From contig JAJDIC010000021.1 in NCBI GenBank assembly GCA_030266525.1, forward strand, positions 1 to 27,629: a stretch of DNA of 27,629 bases, given 5' to 3'. The stretch is from Desulfovibrio sp. OttesenSCG-928-G15. GTDB lineage: Bacteria > Desulfobacterota > Desulfovibrionia > Desulfovibrionales > Desulfovibrionaceae. This document shows positions 8,573 to 15,602 of this stretch, one piece after another (the first letter of the stretch is position 1; each line of letters opens with the position of its first letter). Position numbers and translations under genes: made by a program. Below the pieces are notes generated by a model. That model saw nothing but the letters and a program-made list of their open reading frames with translations, was not told the DNA's origin and did no database searches.

Positions 8573-9811
8573 GTGCGGGCCTTTCCTCTGCCTGATGAAT
8601 GGTGTATGAAACCACGTATGCAAGCCGCCAACGCCAATGCCAACGCCCCCTCCGGCGCTAACACCGACGCCAGCCACAGCGCCGGCCCCTGCGACAACTC
8701 CAGCGTCTGCCCAAACGCCACCACCGGCGGCGCTGCCGGGCCTGCCCCCGCGCATCTGCCCCGCACCTGGGTTGCGGTACGCCTTGGGCACCTCGGAGAT
8801 GTGCTGCTTGCCACTGGCGCTTTGGCGTATCTTGCCGAAACAAGAGGCTGGACCTTCCATATCCTGACCTCTCCCGCGCTGGCCGAAGTATTTTTGTATA
8901 ATCCCCATGTGCAATCGGTCATCGCGGTAGACACACACGGCATGTCCGCAACCGCTTTTGCCGGGTATTCGCGAAATTTGGCGGCTGCGTATGCGGACTG
9001 CGGCCTTTTGGACCTGCATGGCAGCCTGCGCTCGCGCGTTTTGTCTGCCTTCTGGAAGGGGCCGGTACGCCGCTATGAAAAAATGAGCATGCAACGACGT
9101 ATCTTTCTGAATTCGCATGGCACTTTTTTTCAAAAACCGCTGCTGGCCCGAACCGTTGCCCAGCGCTACGTCATGGCGGTAGACAACACCCCGCCCCCGG
9201 CAAGCTGTTTGCAGCCCGAAGTTTTCCTCTCTCCAGAAGAAAACGCCTGGGCAAACGACTTTTTAAGCAACCTGTTTCCGGACAGGTCCACCTCTGTCCG
9301 TACCTCGGCAGACACGGCAGCTTCCCCCACGCTCCCCCCGGTCAAGCCGGTCGCACTGCACCCTTATGCTACCCACGCACTGAAAACCTGGCCGGAGCAT
9401 ATCTGGAAACAATGCGTCACCAGGCTTGAACAACAGGGCATTCCCTGGATTATAACCGGCAGGGGCACCCCCCTGTTTCCGGGACATCCGCAAGACCTGA
9501 CCAACCGGACGAGCCTGCGTGAAAGCTTTTCCCTTCTGGCAAAATGCAGCCTGCTTGTTTCCGGAGATTCCGGCCCCATGCACATGGCCGGGGCGGTAAA
9601 CACGCCTGTTGTGGCGCTTTTTGGCCCCACAACGCGTGAATGGGGATTTTTTCCGCAAGGCTACGCGGATACGGTACTTGAAAAAACACTGGCCTGCCGC
9701 CCTTGCTCGTTACATGGCAAAAAACCTTGTCCGCGCAAGGGTGAGTGTTTGACCGACATCAGTGTGGACGAAGTGCTGGCCGCACTTGCCCGAATTACCG
9801 GGGGCCAGTGA
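8573..9811 (+). CDS. Glycosyltransferase family 9 protein (LPS heptosyltransferase type)
   Basis: GT9 enzymes add heptose or related sugars from nucleotide donors to lipopolysaccharide core at the cytoplasmic face of the inner membrane. The GT-B fold signatures are visible: an N-terminal VRLGHLGDVLLATGAL (about residues 69-84) and a C-terminal SGDSGPMHMAGAVNTPVVALFGPT, followed by the Cys-rich CRPCSLHGKKPCPRKGECL typical of the family. The GTG at 8573 is taken as start because GGGAG ends 5 bases before it; ATG at 8606 is the alternative. Either way about 50-60 Ala/Asn/Ser-rich residues (including ANANANAPSGAN) precede the fold, which is unusual, and no ATG, GTG or TTG lies closer to it. The gene is first in a glycan cluster. 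The exact acceptor is unknown. Confidence 0.88.
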   Translation: MRAFPLPDEWCMKPRMQAANANANAPSGANTDASHSAGPCDNSSVCPNATTGGAAGPAPAHLPRTWVAVRLGHLGDVLLATGALAYLAETRGWTFHILTSPALAEVFLYNPHVQSVIAVDTHGMSATAFAGYSRNLAAAYADCGLLDLHGSLRSRVLSAFWKGPVRRYEKMSMQRRIFLNSHGTFFQKPLLARTVAQRYVMAVDNTPPPASCLQPEVFLSPEENAWANDFLSNLFPDRSTSVRTSADTAASPTLPPVKPVALHPYATHALKTWPEHIWKQCVTRLEQQGIPWIITGRGTPLFPGHPQDLTNRTSLRESFSLLAKCSLLVSGDSGPMHMAGAVNTPVVALFGPTTREWGFFPQGYADTVLEKTLACRPCSLHGKKPCPRKGECLTDISVDEVLAALARITGGQ

Positions 9812-9855
9812 TGGGCAAACGGCATCTGACGCGTAACAACGGAATGGCGGCATGA
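9811..9855 (+). CDS. Possible 14-codon coupling mini-cistron
   Basis: An ATG at 9811 shares its A with the GT9 stop (TGATG), and its own stop TGA (9853-9855) overlaps the start of the next gene (ATGA at 9852). The peptide would be MGKRHLTRNNGMAA. GGGGGCC stands just before the ATG. The exact overlap at both ends suggests a translational relay that carries ribosomes to the weakly signalled downstream start. The peptide itself probably has no function. Such an overlap could also arise by chance. Confidence 0.25.
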   Translation: MGKRHLTRNNGMAA

Positions 9856-10460
9856 ACGTCGAAGCCCGCTCGCATGCTTACCCCGCCCCCTGGCGAATGC
9901 CTCCGGATGGAGCGGACGCGACACGCGAAGCTCTGGTCCAGAGTGCGGAAGAGGAGCGGTTTCATCACATCATGGCAGAAGCGCGAGATGCGAACGTTCC
10001 GATAGAAAATCTGCTGCGGGCAACCTTGAATCTGGCTTTTCCCAACGCCTCCCGGGAAGACGTGGACCGTGCCCATGCCCGGGTGATGCAGGAGTTGACC
10101 GCCTGGCAAAGCGCTCTGGATAATGAAGGCAACCCGGCCTGGCTTACCCTGGCCTCTGCGGATGCGGAAGACGACCCGGCACTTCGCCCTGAAACCATAC
10201 TCCCCGAGGGGCATGGCAAGGCCTATCCGGAAGAGACTGCTGTGCCGGTCAAAGAGAAAAAGAAACGCCCCAGCATCTTTTACGGCATTATTGCCCTTGT
10301 ACGCGGTCTTTTTGGCCTGAGACAAGAAATCGACAACGACGAACCAGCCGCGCCGACCCCGCCGGTTCTCAAGATTATTCGCATAGCCTTTTTTGCGCTC
10401 TTTTTTCTTTCTACATACAAATATCTGGTCAAACACGGGATTATCACGCCTTTCTGGTAA
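9852..10460 (+). CDS. Unknown membrane-anchored protein in the glycosyltransferase cluster
   Basis: I do not recognise a family for this 202-residue protein. Residues 1-110 are acidic and helical (ALVQSAEEERFHHIMAEARD), with a block resembling a small helical domain (NVPIENLLRATLNLAFPNASREDVDRAHARVMQEL). A Pro/Glu-rich linker and a basic patch KEKKKR follow, then a hydrophobic/amphipathic stretch (FYGIIALVRGLFGL, about 140-155) and one predicted membrane helix near the C terminus (IIRIAFFALFFLSTYKYLV, about 175-193). There is no signal peptide, so it is likely a tail-anchored inner-membrane protein with a cytoplasmic N-terminal domain. It lies between two GT9 genes, so it may help organise the glycan enzymes; this is inference from position only. 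Confidence 0.75.
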   Translation: MNVEARSHAYPAPWRMPPDGADATREALVQSAEEERFHHIMAEARDANVPIENLLRATLNLAFPNASREDVDRAHARVMQELTAWQSALDNEGNPAWLTLASADAEDDPALRPETILPEGHGKAYPEETAVPVKEKKKRPSIFYGIIALVRGLFGLRQEIDNDEPAAPTPPVLKIIRIAFFALFFLSTYKYLVKHGIITPFW

Positions 10461-10578
10461 ACATACGGGCACCTGCCCGGCATAACCGGTGCTGCCATTA
10501 CCGTTGCCCTTACCGCCGCATTGCCGTATGCTTTTTCCGGGCTATCGAAACAGAGTCACGTCCAGTTCAGGAGCACAC

Positions 10579-11859
10579 TTGCAAGACATCCTTGTTTTTC
10601 AGCTTGCCCGCATAGGCGACCTCATCCAGACCAAACGCCTGCTGTTAAGCATTGTCGCAGAGCCGGATACCCGGGTTCACCTGTGCGTGGACCACTCCCT
10701 TGCGGCCCTTGCCCGCCTGATATTTCCCTTTGCCGTTGTGCACGAGATTACAGCGCATGGCGGCTCTGGCGCAACGCCCGGCAAGGTAGGCGCGCAGGCC
10801 CTGGAAACATTCTCCCGGCTGCGCGAAATCCCCTTTACCAGGGTCTATCTGCCCAACTACTCTCCGCTGGCTTTTGCCTGTGCATCCTTGTTTCCGCCTG
10901 AAACCTTGCGCGGCTATGCCCGCGTCGAGGGGCAAGACCTCAAGGGCCCGCTGGCAAATATCTCTTTTACCCTGATGAGCGACAGGCGCTTTGCCCCTTT
11001 GAATCTGGTGGACTTATGGGGCCACCTGCATTTTGCGCCGGTTGCCCCGGAAAAGGTGAACCCCATCCCGAAACCCGCCGGCAGCAACCGCATAGGCGTG
11101 GTCATGGCAGGCAGGGAGTCGCGCCGCTCCTTGCCGCCCGAAGTGCTGGCCCAGTGCCTTGTTTCCATTTTTCAAGCCAGAAAGGGACCGACCTTCGTAA
11201 TGATTGGCTCTGCCTCCGAGCAGATTCTGGTACGCAAGCTTGCACGCCTTCTGCCCCCGCGCATGGTGGAGCGCATGGAAGATTTGACGGGCAAAACCTC
11301 CCTTACCGACCTGGTGGAGGTTTTGAGCAGCCTGGATATGGTGCTCACGCCGGACACGGGCGCCATGCACCTTGCCGCGCATATGGGCGTACCGGTACAG
11401 GCCTTTTTCCTCTCTTCCGCCTGGTGTTATGAAACAGGCCCCTATGGCTTTGGGCACAAGGTCTGGCAAGCTCTGTCCGATTGTTCCCCCTGCCTGGAAA
11501 GCGCCCCCTGCACCAAAAATCTCGTGTGCCTGGCCCCTTTCAAGCAGGAAGCCTTCCTGACCCACCTCAAGGGCAAGTTCGCGCAAGATACTACCCCCGG
11601 CCTTCTTGGCTGCACAAGCATGCTGGACGACTTGGGCGTCACCTATAAAGCCGTAGACGGGGACGACCCCTATGAGCAGACGCGCAACGAGCTGCGCAAA
11701 GCGCTGCTTGAACTTTTCCGACGTGGCGCGGGTGATGCGCCCCCCTTTGCCATGCACCCGGATGTGGCGGACTTTCTCTTTTCTGAAAAATCCTGGATGG
11801 TTCCACCTGACTGGAATTTCTCGGACTTTCGGGAATGGCCCAACACAGATTTAATGTAA
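10579..11859 (+). CDS. Glycosyltransferase family 9 protein (heptosyltransferase-like)
   Basis: This is a second GT9 protein, 426 residues from the chosen start. The N terminus QDILVFQLARIGDLIQTKRLL is the family's opening beta strand and loop. The C-terminal half has a nucleotide-sugar-binding stretch (IGVVMAGRESRRSLPPEVL; TPDTGAMHLAAHMGVPVQAFFLSSAW) and the Cys-rich segment CSPCLESAPCTKNLVC. I choose TTG at 10579 because AGGAG lies 5 bases upstream and the family fold starts immediately; GTG 10489 and ATG 10528 would add Pro/Leu-rich residues unlike GT9. The tail beyond about residue 345 is longer than in standard WaaC/WaaF. Its sequence differs from the first GT9 protein here, so the two probably add different sugars. 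Confidence 0.87.
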   Translation: MQDILVFQLARIGDLIQTKRLLLSIVAEPDTRVHLCVDHSLAALARLIFPFAVVHEITAHGGSGATPGKVGAQALETFSRLREIPFTRVYLPNYSPLAFACASLFPPETLRGYARVEGQDLKGPLANISFTLMSDRRFAPLNLVDLWGHLHFAPVAPEKVNPIPKPAGSNRIGVVMAGRESRRSLPPEVLAQCLVSIFQARKGPTFVMIGSASEQILVRKLARLLPPRMVERMEDLTGKTSLTDLVEVLSSLDMVLTPDTGAMHLAAHMGVPVQAFFLSSAWCYETGPYGFGHKVWQALSDCSPCLESAPCTKNLVCLAPFKQEAFLTHLKGKFAQDTTPGLLGCTSMLDDLGVTYKAVDGDDPYEQTRNELRKALLELFRRGAGDAPPFAMHPDVADFLFSEKSWMVPPDWNFSDFREWPNTDLM

Positions 11860-11886
11860 CGCTTTAACTTTTACGCAAGGTGCCTC

Positions 11887-13138
11887 ATGCTGCGCGTGTT
11901 ATTGGTTCTTCCCTTTTACGGCGGCTCGCTCCCCATTGGCCGCTATGCCGCCCAAGGCTTGCAAGAAGCCGGGTGTCTGGTGGATGTTTTTGAGTCGCCG
12001 AATTTTTTCGCATCATACACAGCGCTTAAAGAACAGCGCATTTCTGCCAAAGAACTGGACGCATTACAAAACTCTTACTTACAGTTCGTTTCCCAGACCA
12101 TACTGGCCAAAGCGGACAGCTTCCAGCCGGATCTGGTTTTGTGCATGGCGCAGGCCCCCCCTTAACCGGCTGGCCCTGCGCAGGCTGCGCAAGCAAGGCA
12201 TACCCACGGCCATGTGGTTTGTGGAAGATTACCGACTTTTCACCTACTGGCGTGCCTTTGCCCCGCATTACGACTTTTTTGCGGTAATTCAAAAAGCACC
12301 GTTTTTACAAGAGCTTGCCGCTTCCGGCGTGAAAAATGCCCTGTATCTCCCCCTGGCTGCGCTGCCCTCTTTTCACCAGCCGCTCGCCCTGACCCCGGAA
12401 GAAGAAAAGAAGTACAGCGCGAAACTCTCTTTCATGGGCGCGGGTTATCCCAATCGACGCAAAGCCTTCTTGCAGTTGCAGGACCTTGGCCTGAAAATTT
12501 GGGGAACAGACTGGGACCTGGAGCCTGCCCTGGCCCCGCTTGTGCAAAAAAACGGACAGCGCATCAGCCCGGAAGAAACGGTGCGCATTTATAATGCCGC
12601 TGCAATCAACCTTAATCTGCACTCCAGCGTCAGCTTTGACAAATTTGTCAGCCAGGGGGATTTTGTAAACCCCAGAACCTTTGAAGTGGCTGCCTGCGGC
12701 GCTTTCCAGCTTGTGGACGAACGCACCCTGCTACCGGAACTGTTTGCCGGGGACGAGCTGGCCACATTCAGCAGCCTTGAAGACCTGCGCAACAAAATCA
12801 CCTACTATGAAAGCCGACCGGAACTGAGAAAGGCCCTGGCAGACAAGGCAAGAGAGCGGGTACTTGCAGAACATACGTACAAGGCGCGTATGCAGACCCT
12901 GCTTGACTTTGTGGCAGAACGCGACGCCGGTTTCGGCAAAAGACGCGCCCCGGCCTGGCCCGCTGATTTGCCGCAAGACATGCGCGCCCAGGCAGGCGCC
13001 CTGATGCATGAGCTACAGTTGCCGGAAGACGCTGCCTTTGATGATGTTATCTGCGCGGTAAAGCGCAAATCCGACAAACTGAGCGACGTGGAAGCCGCGC
13101 TTTTGTTCATGGATGAGTGGAAAAAGCTCTACCAATAG
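11887..13138 (+). pseudogene. CgeB-type glycosyltransferase, split by a +1 frameshift at a C7 tract
   Basis: The first reading frame runs 11887-12165 (92 codons) and stops just after a run of seven Cs; the second continues without a break to 13138. Removing one C joins them into a 416-residue protein. The joined product looks like the DUF3880/CgeB family of GT-B glycosyltransferases: N-terminal LRVLLVLPFYGGSLPIGRYAAQGL, then GIPTAMWFVEDYRLF and a phase-like AVIQKAPFLQEL, then the C-terminal donor-site stretch NPRTFEVAACGAFQLVDE and a closing helical region (LADKARERVLAEHTYKARM). AAGG precedes the start. Both halves keep family-like sequence and normal codon use, so the break is recent, a sequencing error, or a reversible switch. 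It is the last gene of the glycan cluster. Confidence 0.8.
12155..12161 (+). repeat. Homopolymeric C7 tract at the frameshift
   Basis: Seven consecutive Cs lie at the exact point where the CgeB-type reading frame changes. With six Cs the frame reads GCC CCC CTT AAC; with seven it reads GCC CCC CCT TAA and stops at once. Slippage here would turn the gene on or off. Confidence 0.85.
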
Positions 13139-13176
13139 AAAATTCCTTGAGCCACGCCACAATTTTGCCCTTTTAT

Positions 13177-13206
13177 TTGACAACGCACTGCCGTTCATGG
13201 CAGATA
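13177..13206 (+). promoter_or_regulatory. Candidate promoter region upstream of livK
   Basis: TTGACA at 13177-13182 is a perfect -35 hexamer. The best -10 is only CAGATA at 13201 (18-base spacing). CTGCC (13188-13192) and GGCAG (13199-13203) form an inverted repeat between the two hexamers, where an operator could sit. The weak -10 makes this tentative. Confidence 0.3.
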
Positions 13207-13252
13207 TCTGGTTCACGTTTACCCACGCCCTGAATGCCTCATGGCTTTGTAA

Positions 13253-13332
13253 CCTTGAGATTCTTGCATGTTTGGCGGCTTACGCCCGCTTTCAACTATC
13301 TCAAGGCAAGGATTTAAGGACAAATTCTTGCC
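13253..13332 (+). promoter_or_regulatory. Structured leader with two overlapping hairpins before livK
   Basis: Hairpin A pairs CCTTGAGAT (13253-13261) with ATCTCAAGG (13298-13306). Hairpin B pairs GGCAAGGATTT (13305-13315) with AAATTCTTGCC (13322-13332), eleven pairs including one G-U, with a 6-base loop. The two share bases 13305-13306 and cannot both form completely. There is no T tract after B, so it is not a standard terminator. It could be a leader control element or a processing site. The rest of 13139-13414 holds nothing else I recognise. Confidence 0.4.
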
Positions 13333-13414
13333 GAGCGCCCGGACATTTTCAAACGGCCCGCTCTTTGGTCACGGCAGTCAGGATTTCTTCACTACATTTA
13401 TTTCGGAGGTTCCC

Positions 13415-14545
13415 ATGCGCGCTTCTCGTTGGCTTGGCCTTGCAACGGCCTGTCTGGTGCTTTGCTCCCCCCTGCCCGGCCATACGGCGGAAACAATCAA
13501 ACTGGGCGTTCCAGGAGCGCACAGCGGCGATCTGGCCGGCTATGGCACCCCCGCGCTGAACGCGGCCAAGCTTGTAGTGGAAAAATACAACGCTGCGGGC
13601 GGCATTCACGGCAAGATGATTGAAATAGTCCAGCAGGATGACCAGTGCAAACCGGAGCTTGCCACCAACGCCGCCACCAAACTGATTGCCGAAGGCGTAC
13701 AAATAGTCATGGGCCACACCTGCTCGGGCGCTACCAAGGCCGCCCTGCCCCTGTATGAAGACAAAAAGGTGGTTTCGCTTTCGCCTTCCGCCACCAGCCC
13801 CGAACTGACCCAAAGCGGCAAGTTCGCCCACTTTTTCCGCACCACGCCTTCTGACGATGCCCAGGCCCGTCTTGGCGCTGACTTTGTACTCAAAGGCCTG
13901 CAAGCCAAAAAGGTGGCTATCCTGCATGACAAGGGCGACTATGGCAAAGGCTATGCCGAATTCGTGAAAGAATTTATCGAAAAAGACGGCGGTGCCCAGG
14001 TGGTGTTTTTTGAAGGCATTACCCCCGGCGCTGTGGACTATTCCTCCGCCGTACAGAAAATAGGCCGCAGCGGCGCTGACACGCTGGTTTTCGGCGGCTA
14101 TTACCCGGAAGCTTCCAAGCTGCTTACCAGCATCAAGTCGCGCAAAATGCAAATCAATTTCGTTTCCGAAGACGGCGCAAAAACCGACTCGCTGATCCAG
14201 CTTGCCGGTGCAGACAGCGAAGGCATGTACGCTTCCAGTTCCCGCGACAACTCGGAACTGGCCGTCGCCAAAACCGCTGCCGAAGAACATGAAAAAACCT
14301 TTGGCGCGAAGCCCGGCCAGTTTTTTGAGCTTTCATACGCCGCAACCCAGGCCCTGCTCAACGCTGTGGATAAAAACGGCGGCAATACCGACCCCGAAGG
14401 TCTTATCAAGGCCCTGCGCAGCGAATATGTGGACACCCCGGTCGGCAAAATCCGTTTTGACGAAAAGGGCGACTGCGAAGGCGCGGGCTTTGCCATGTTC
14501 CGGGTTGAAAACGGCAAGTTTGTAGACCAGAACTTCCAGCAATAA
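13415..14545 (+). CDS. livK: Branched-chain amino acid ABC transporter, periplasmic binding protein
   Basis: The binding protein captures Leu/Ile/Val (or related amino acids) in the periplasm and hands them to the LivHM permease. The 376-residue precursor has a Sec signal peptide (MRASRWLGLATACLVLCSPL) with likely cleavage after the GHTA at residues 22-25. The mature protein starts with ETIKLGVPGAHSGDLAGYG, the usual opening of the LIV-binding family, then NAAKLVVEKYNAAGGIHGKMIEIVQQDDQC and the ligand-site stretch GHTCSGATKAALPLYEDKKV. The start at 13415 has GGAGG upstream and sits directly at the signal peptide; an in-frame ATG at 13268 would add 49 residues over the structured leader. It is first of a five-gene operon. 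The exact substrate range is not decidable. Confidence 0.93.
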   Translation: MRASRWLGLATACLVLCSPLPGHTAETIKLGVPGAHSGDLAGYGTPALNAAKLVVEKYNAAGGIHGKMIEIVQQDDQCKPELATNAATKLIAEGVQIVMGHTCSGATKAALPLYEDKKVVSLSPSATSPELTQSGKFAHFFRTTPSDDAQARLGADFVLKGLQAKKVAILHDKGDYGKGYAEFVKEFIEKDGGAQVVFFEGITPGAVDYSSAVQKIGRSGADTLVFGGYYPEASKLLTSIKSRKMQINFVSEDGAKTDSLIQLAGADSEGMYASSSRDNSELAVAKTAAEEHEKTFGAKPGQFFELSYAATQALLNAVDKNGGNTDPEGLIKALRSEYVDTPVGKIRFDEKGDCEGAGFAMFRVENGKFVDQNFQQ

Positions 14546-14575
14546 CCTTTTCCGGCTACCTGCCGGTATGACCCG

Positions 14576-14613
14576 CCGGGCGCGCGCAAGCACAAAGCTA
14601 TGCACGCGCCCGG
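14576..14613 (+). other. Intercistronic hairpin between livK and livH
   Basis: CCGGGCGCG (14576-14584) and CGCGCCCGG (14605-14613) form a perfect 9-bp stem, extended inward by three pairs after one mismatch. No T tract follows. Hairpins at this place in binding-protein transport operons commonly protect the upstream mRNA or cause partial termination, so that binding protein is made in excess of permease. Confidence 0.5.
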
Positions 14614-14652
14614 TCAGTACACTGTTTTCTCTTCAAGCCGGGTTTGCATCCA

Positions 14653-15600
14653 ATGAGTCATCTGAACGCCATAACCAGCTATTTTTCCGAAATCGACTGG
14701 CGCTATTTTATCGAGCTTTTTTTCAGCGGCCTGACCAAAGGCAGCATTTACGCGCTGATTTCGCTGGGCTACACCATGGTGTACGGTATTATCGAGCTGA
14801 TCAACTTCGCCCACGGCGAAATTTACATGATCGGTGCCTTTACCGGGCTTATCGTGGCCGGAGTTCTTGGCGCATACGGTTTTCCCGAAGCAGGCATTTT
14901 ACTGGTGGCGGCAGTTGTCGCGGTGGTGTACTGCGCCGCCTATGGCTACACCATGGAAAAAATCGCTTACAGGCCTCTTCGCAGCGCCCAGCGCCTTTCT
15001 CCGCTGATCAGCGCCATAGGCATGTCCATTTTTCTGCAAAACTACGTGCTTATCGCCCAAACGCAAGATTTTGTCCGCTTCCCCAACCTGCTCCCGGAAA
15101 TGCCCTTTCTGGACCCCATTTCAGACATCATGCGCCCCTCGAGTTTTCTGATTATCATTACCAGCGCCCTGGCCATGATCAGCCTGACCGTATTCATCAA
15201 ATACACGCGCCTCGGCAAAGCGATGCGCGCTACGGCCCAAAACCGCAAAATGGCCACATTGCTCGGCATCAACGCCGACAGAATTATTTCCGCCACCTTT
15301 GTTGTCGGCTCCGCGCTTGCGGCTATCGGCGGTATTCTTATCGCCTCGCACACCCAGCAGCTCAACTTCAACATCGGCTTTCTTGCGGGCATAAAGGCCT
15401 TTACCGCCGCGGTTCTTGGCGGCATCGGCTCCATTCCCGGGGCCATGTTCGGCGGTCTGGTGCTTGGCTGTTGTGAAAGTTTTGCCGCCGGGTATTTCCT
15501 GTCCGACTATGAAGATATGGTTTCCTTTGCCATTCTTATTCTCATCCTTATCTTCAGGCCCTCCGGACTTTTGGGCAAAGCCAAGGTACAGAAGGTATAA
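14653..15600 (+). CDS. livH: Branched-chain amino acid ABC transporter permease LivH
   Basis: LivH forms half of the transmembrane channel for branched-chain amino acid uptake. The 315-residue protein has about eight hydrophobic segments and the conserved start of the family (GLTKGSIYALISLGYTMVYG, then INFAHGEIYMIGAF). The permease loop ATAQNRKMATLLGIN, which contacts the ATPases, is visible, followed by the AAVLGGIGSIPGAMFGGLVLG block. The start at 14653 is ATG; a TTG three codons earlier is possible, and the ribosome-binding site is weak for both. livM starts three bases after its stop codon. Confidence 0.92.
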   Translation: MSHLNAITSYFSEIDWRYFIELFFSGLTKGSIYALISLGYTMVYGIIELINFAHGEIYMIGAFTGLIVAGVLGAYGFPEAGILLVAAVVAVVYCAAYGYTMEKIAYRPLRSAQRLSPLISAIGMSIFLQNYVLIAQTQDFVRFPNLLPEMPFLDPISDIMRPSSFLIIITSALAMISLTVFIKYTRLGKAMRATAQNRKMATLLGINADRIISATFVVGSALAAIGGILIASHTQQLNFNIGFLAGIKAFTAAVLGGIGSIPGAMFGGLVLGCCESFAAGYFLSDYEDMVSFAILILILIFRPSGLLGKAKVQKV

Positions 15601-15602
15601 GT

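Noticed and set aside
13234..13317. A 27-codon frame (MPHGFVTLRFLHVW...) in the livK leader as an attenuation leader peptide.
   Set aside because: It has no ribosome-binding site and only modest Leu/Val/Ile content with no run of these codons, and no terminator follows. It overlaps hairpin A by chance as far as I can tell.
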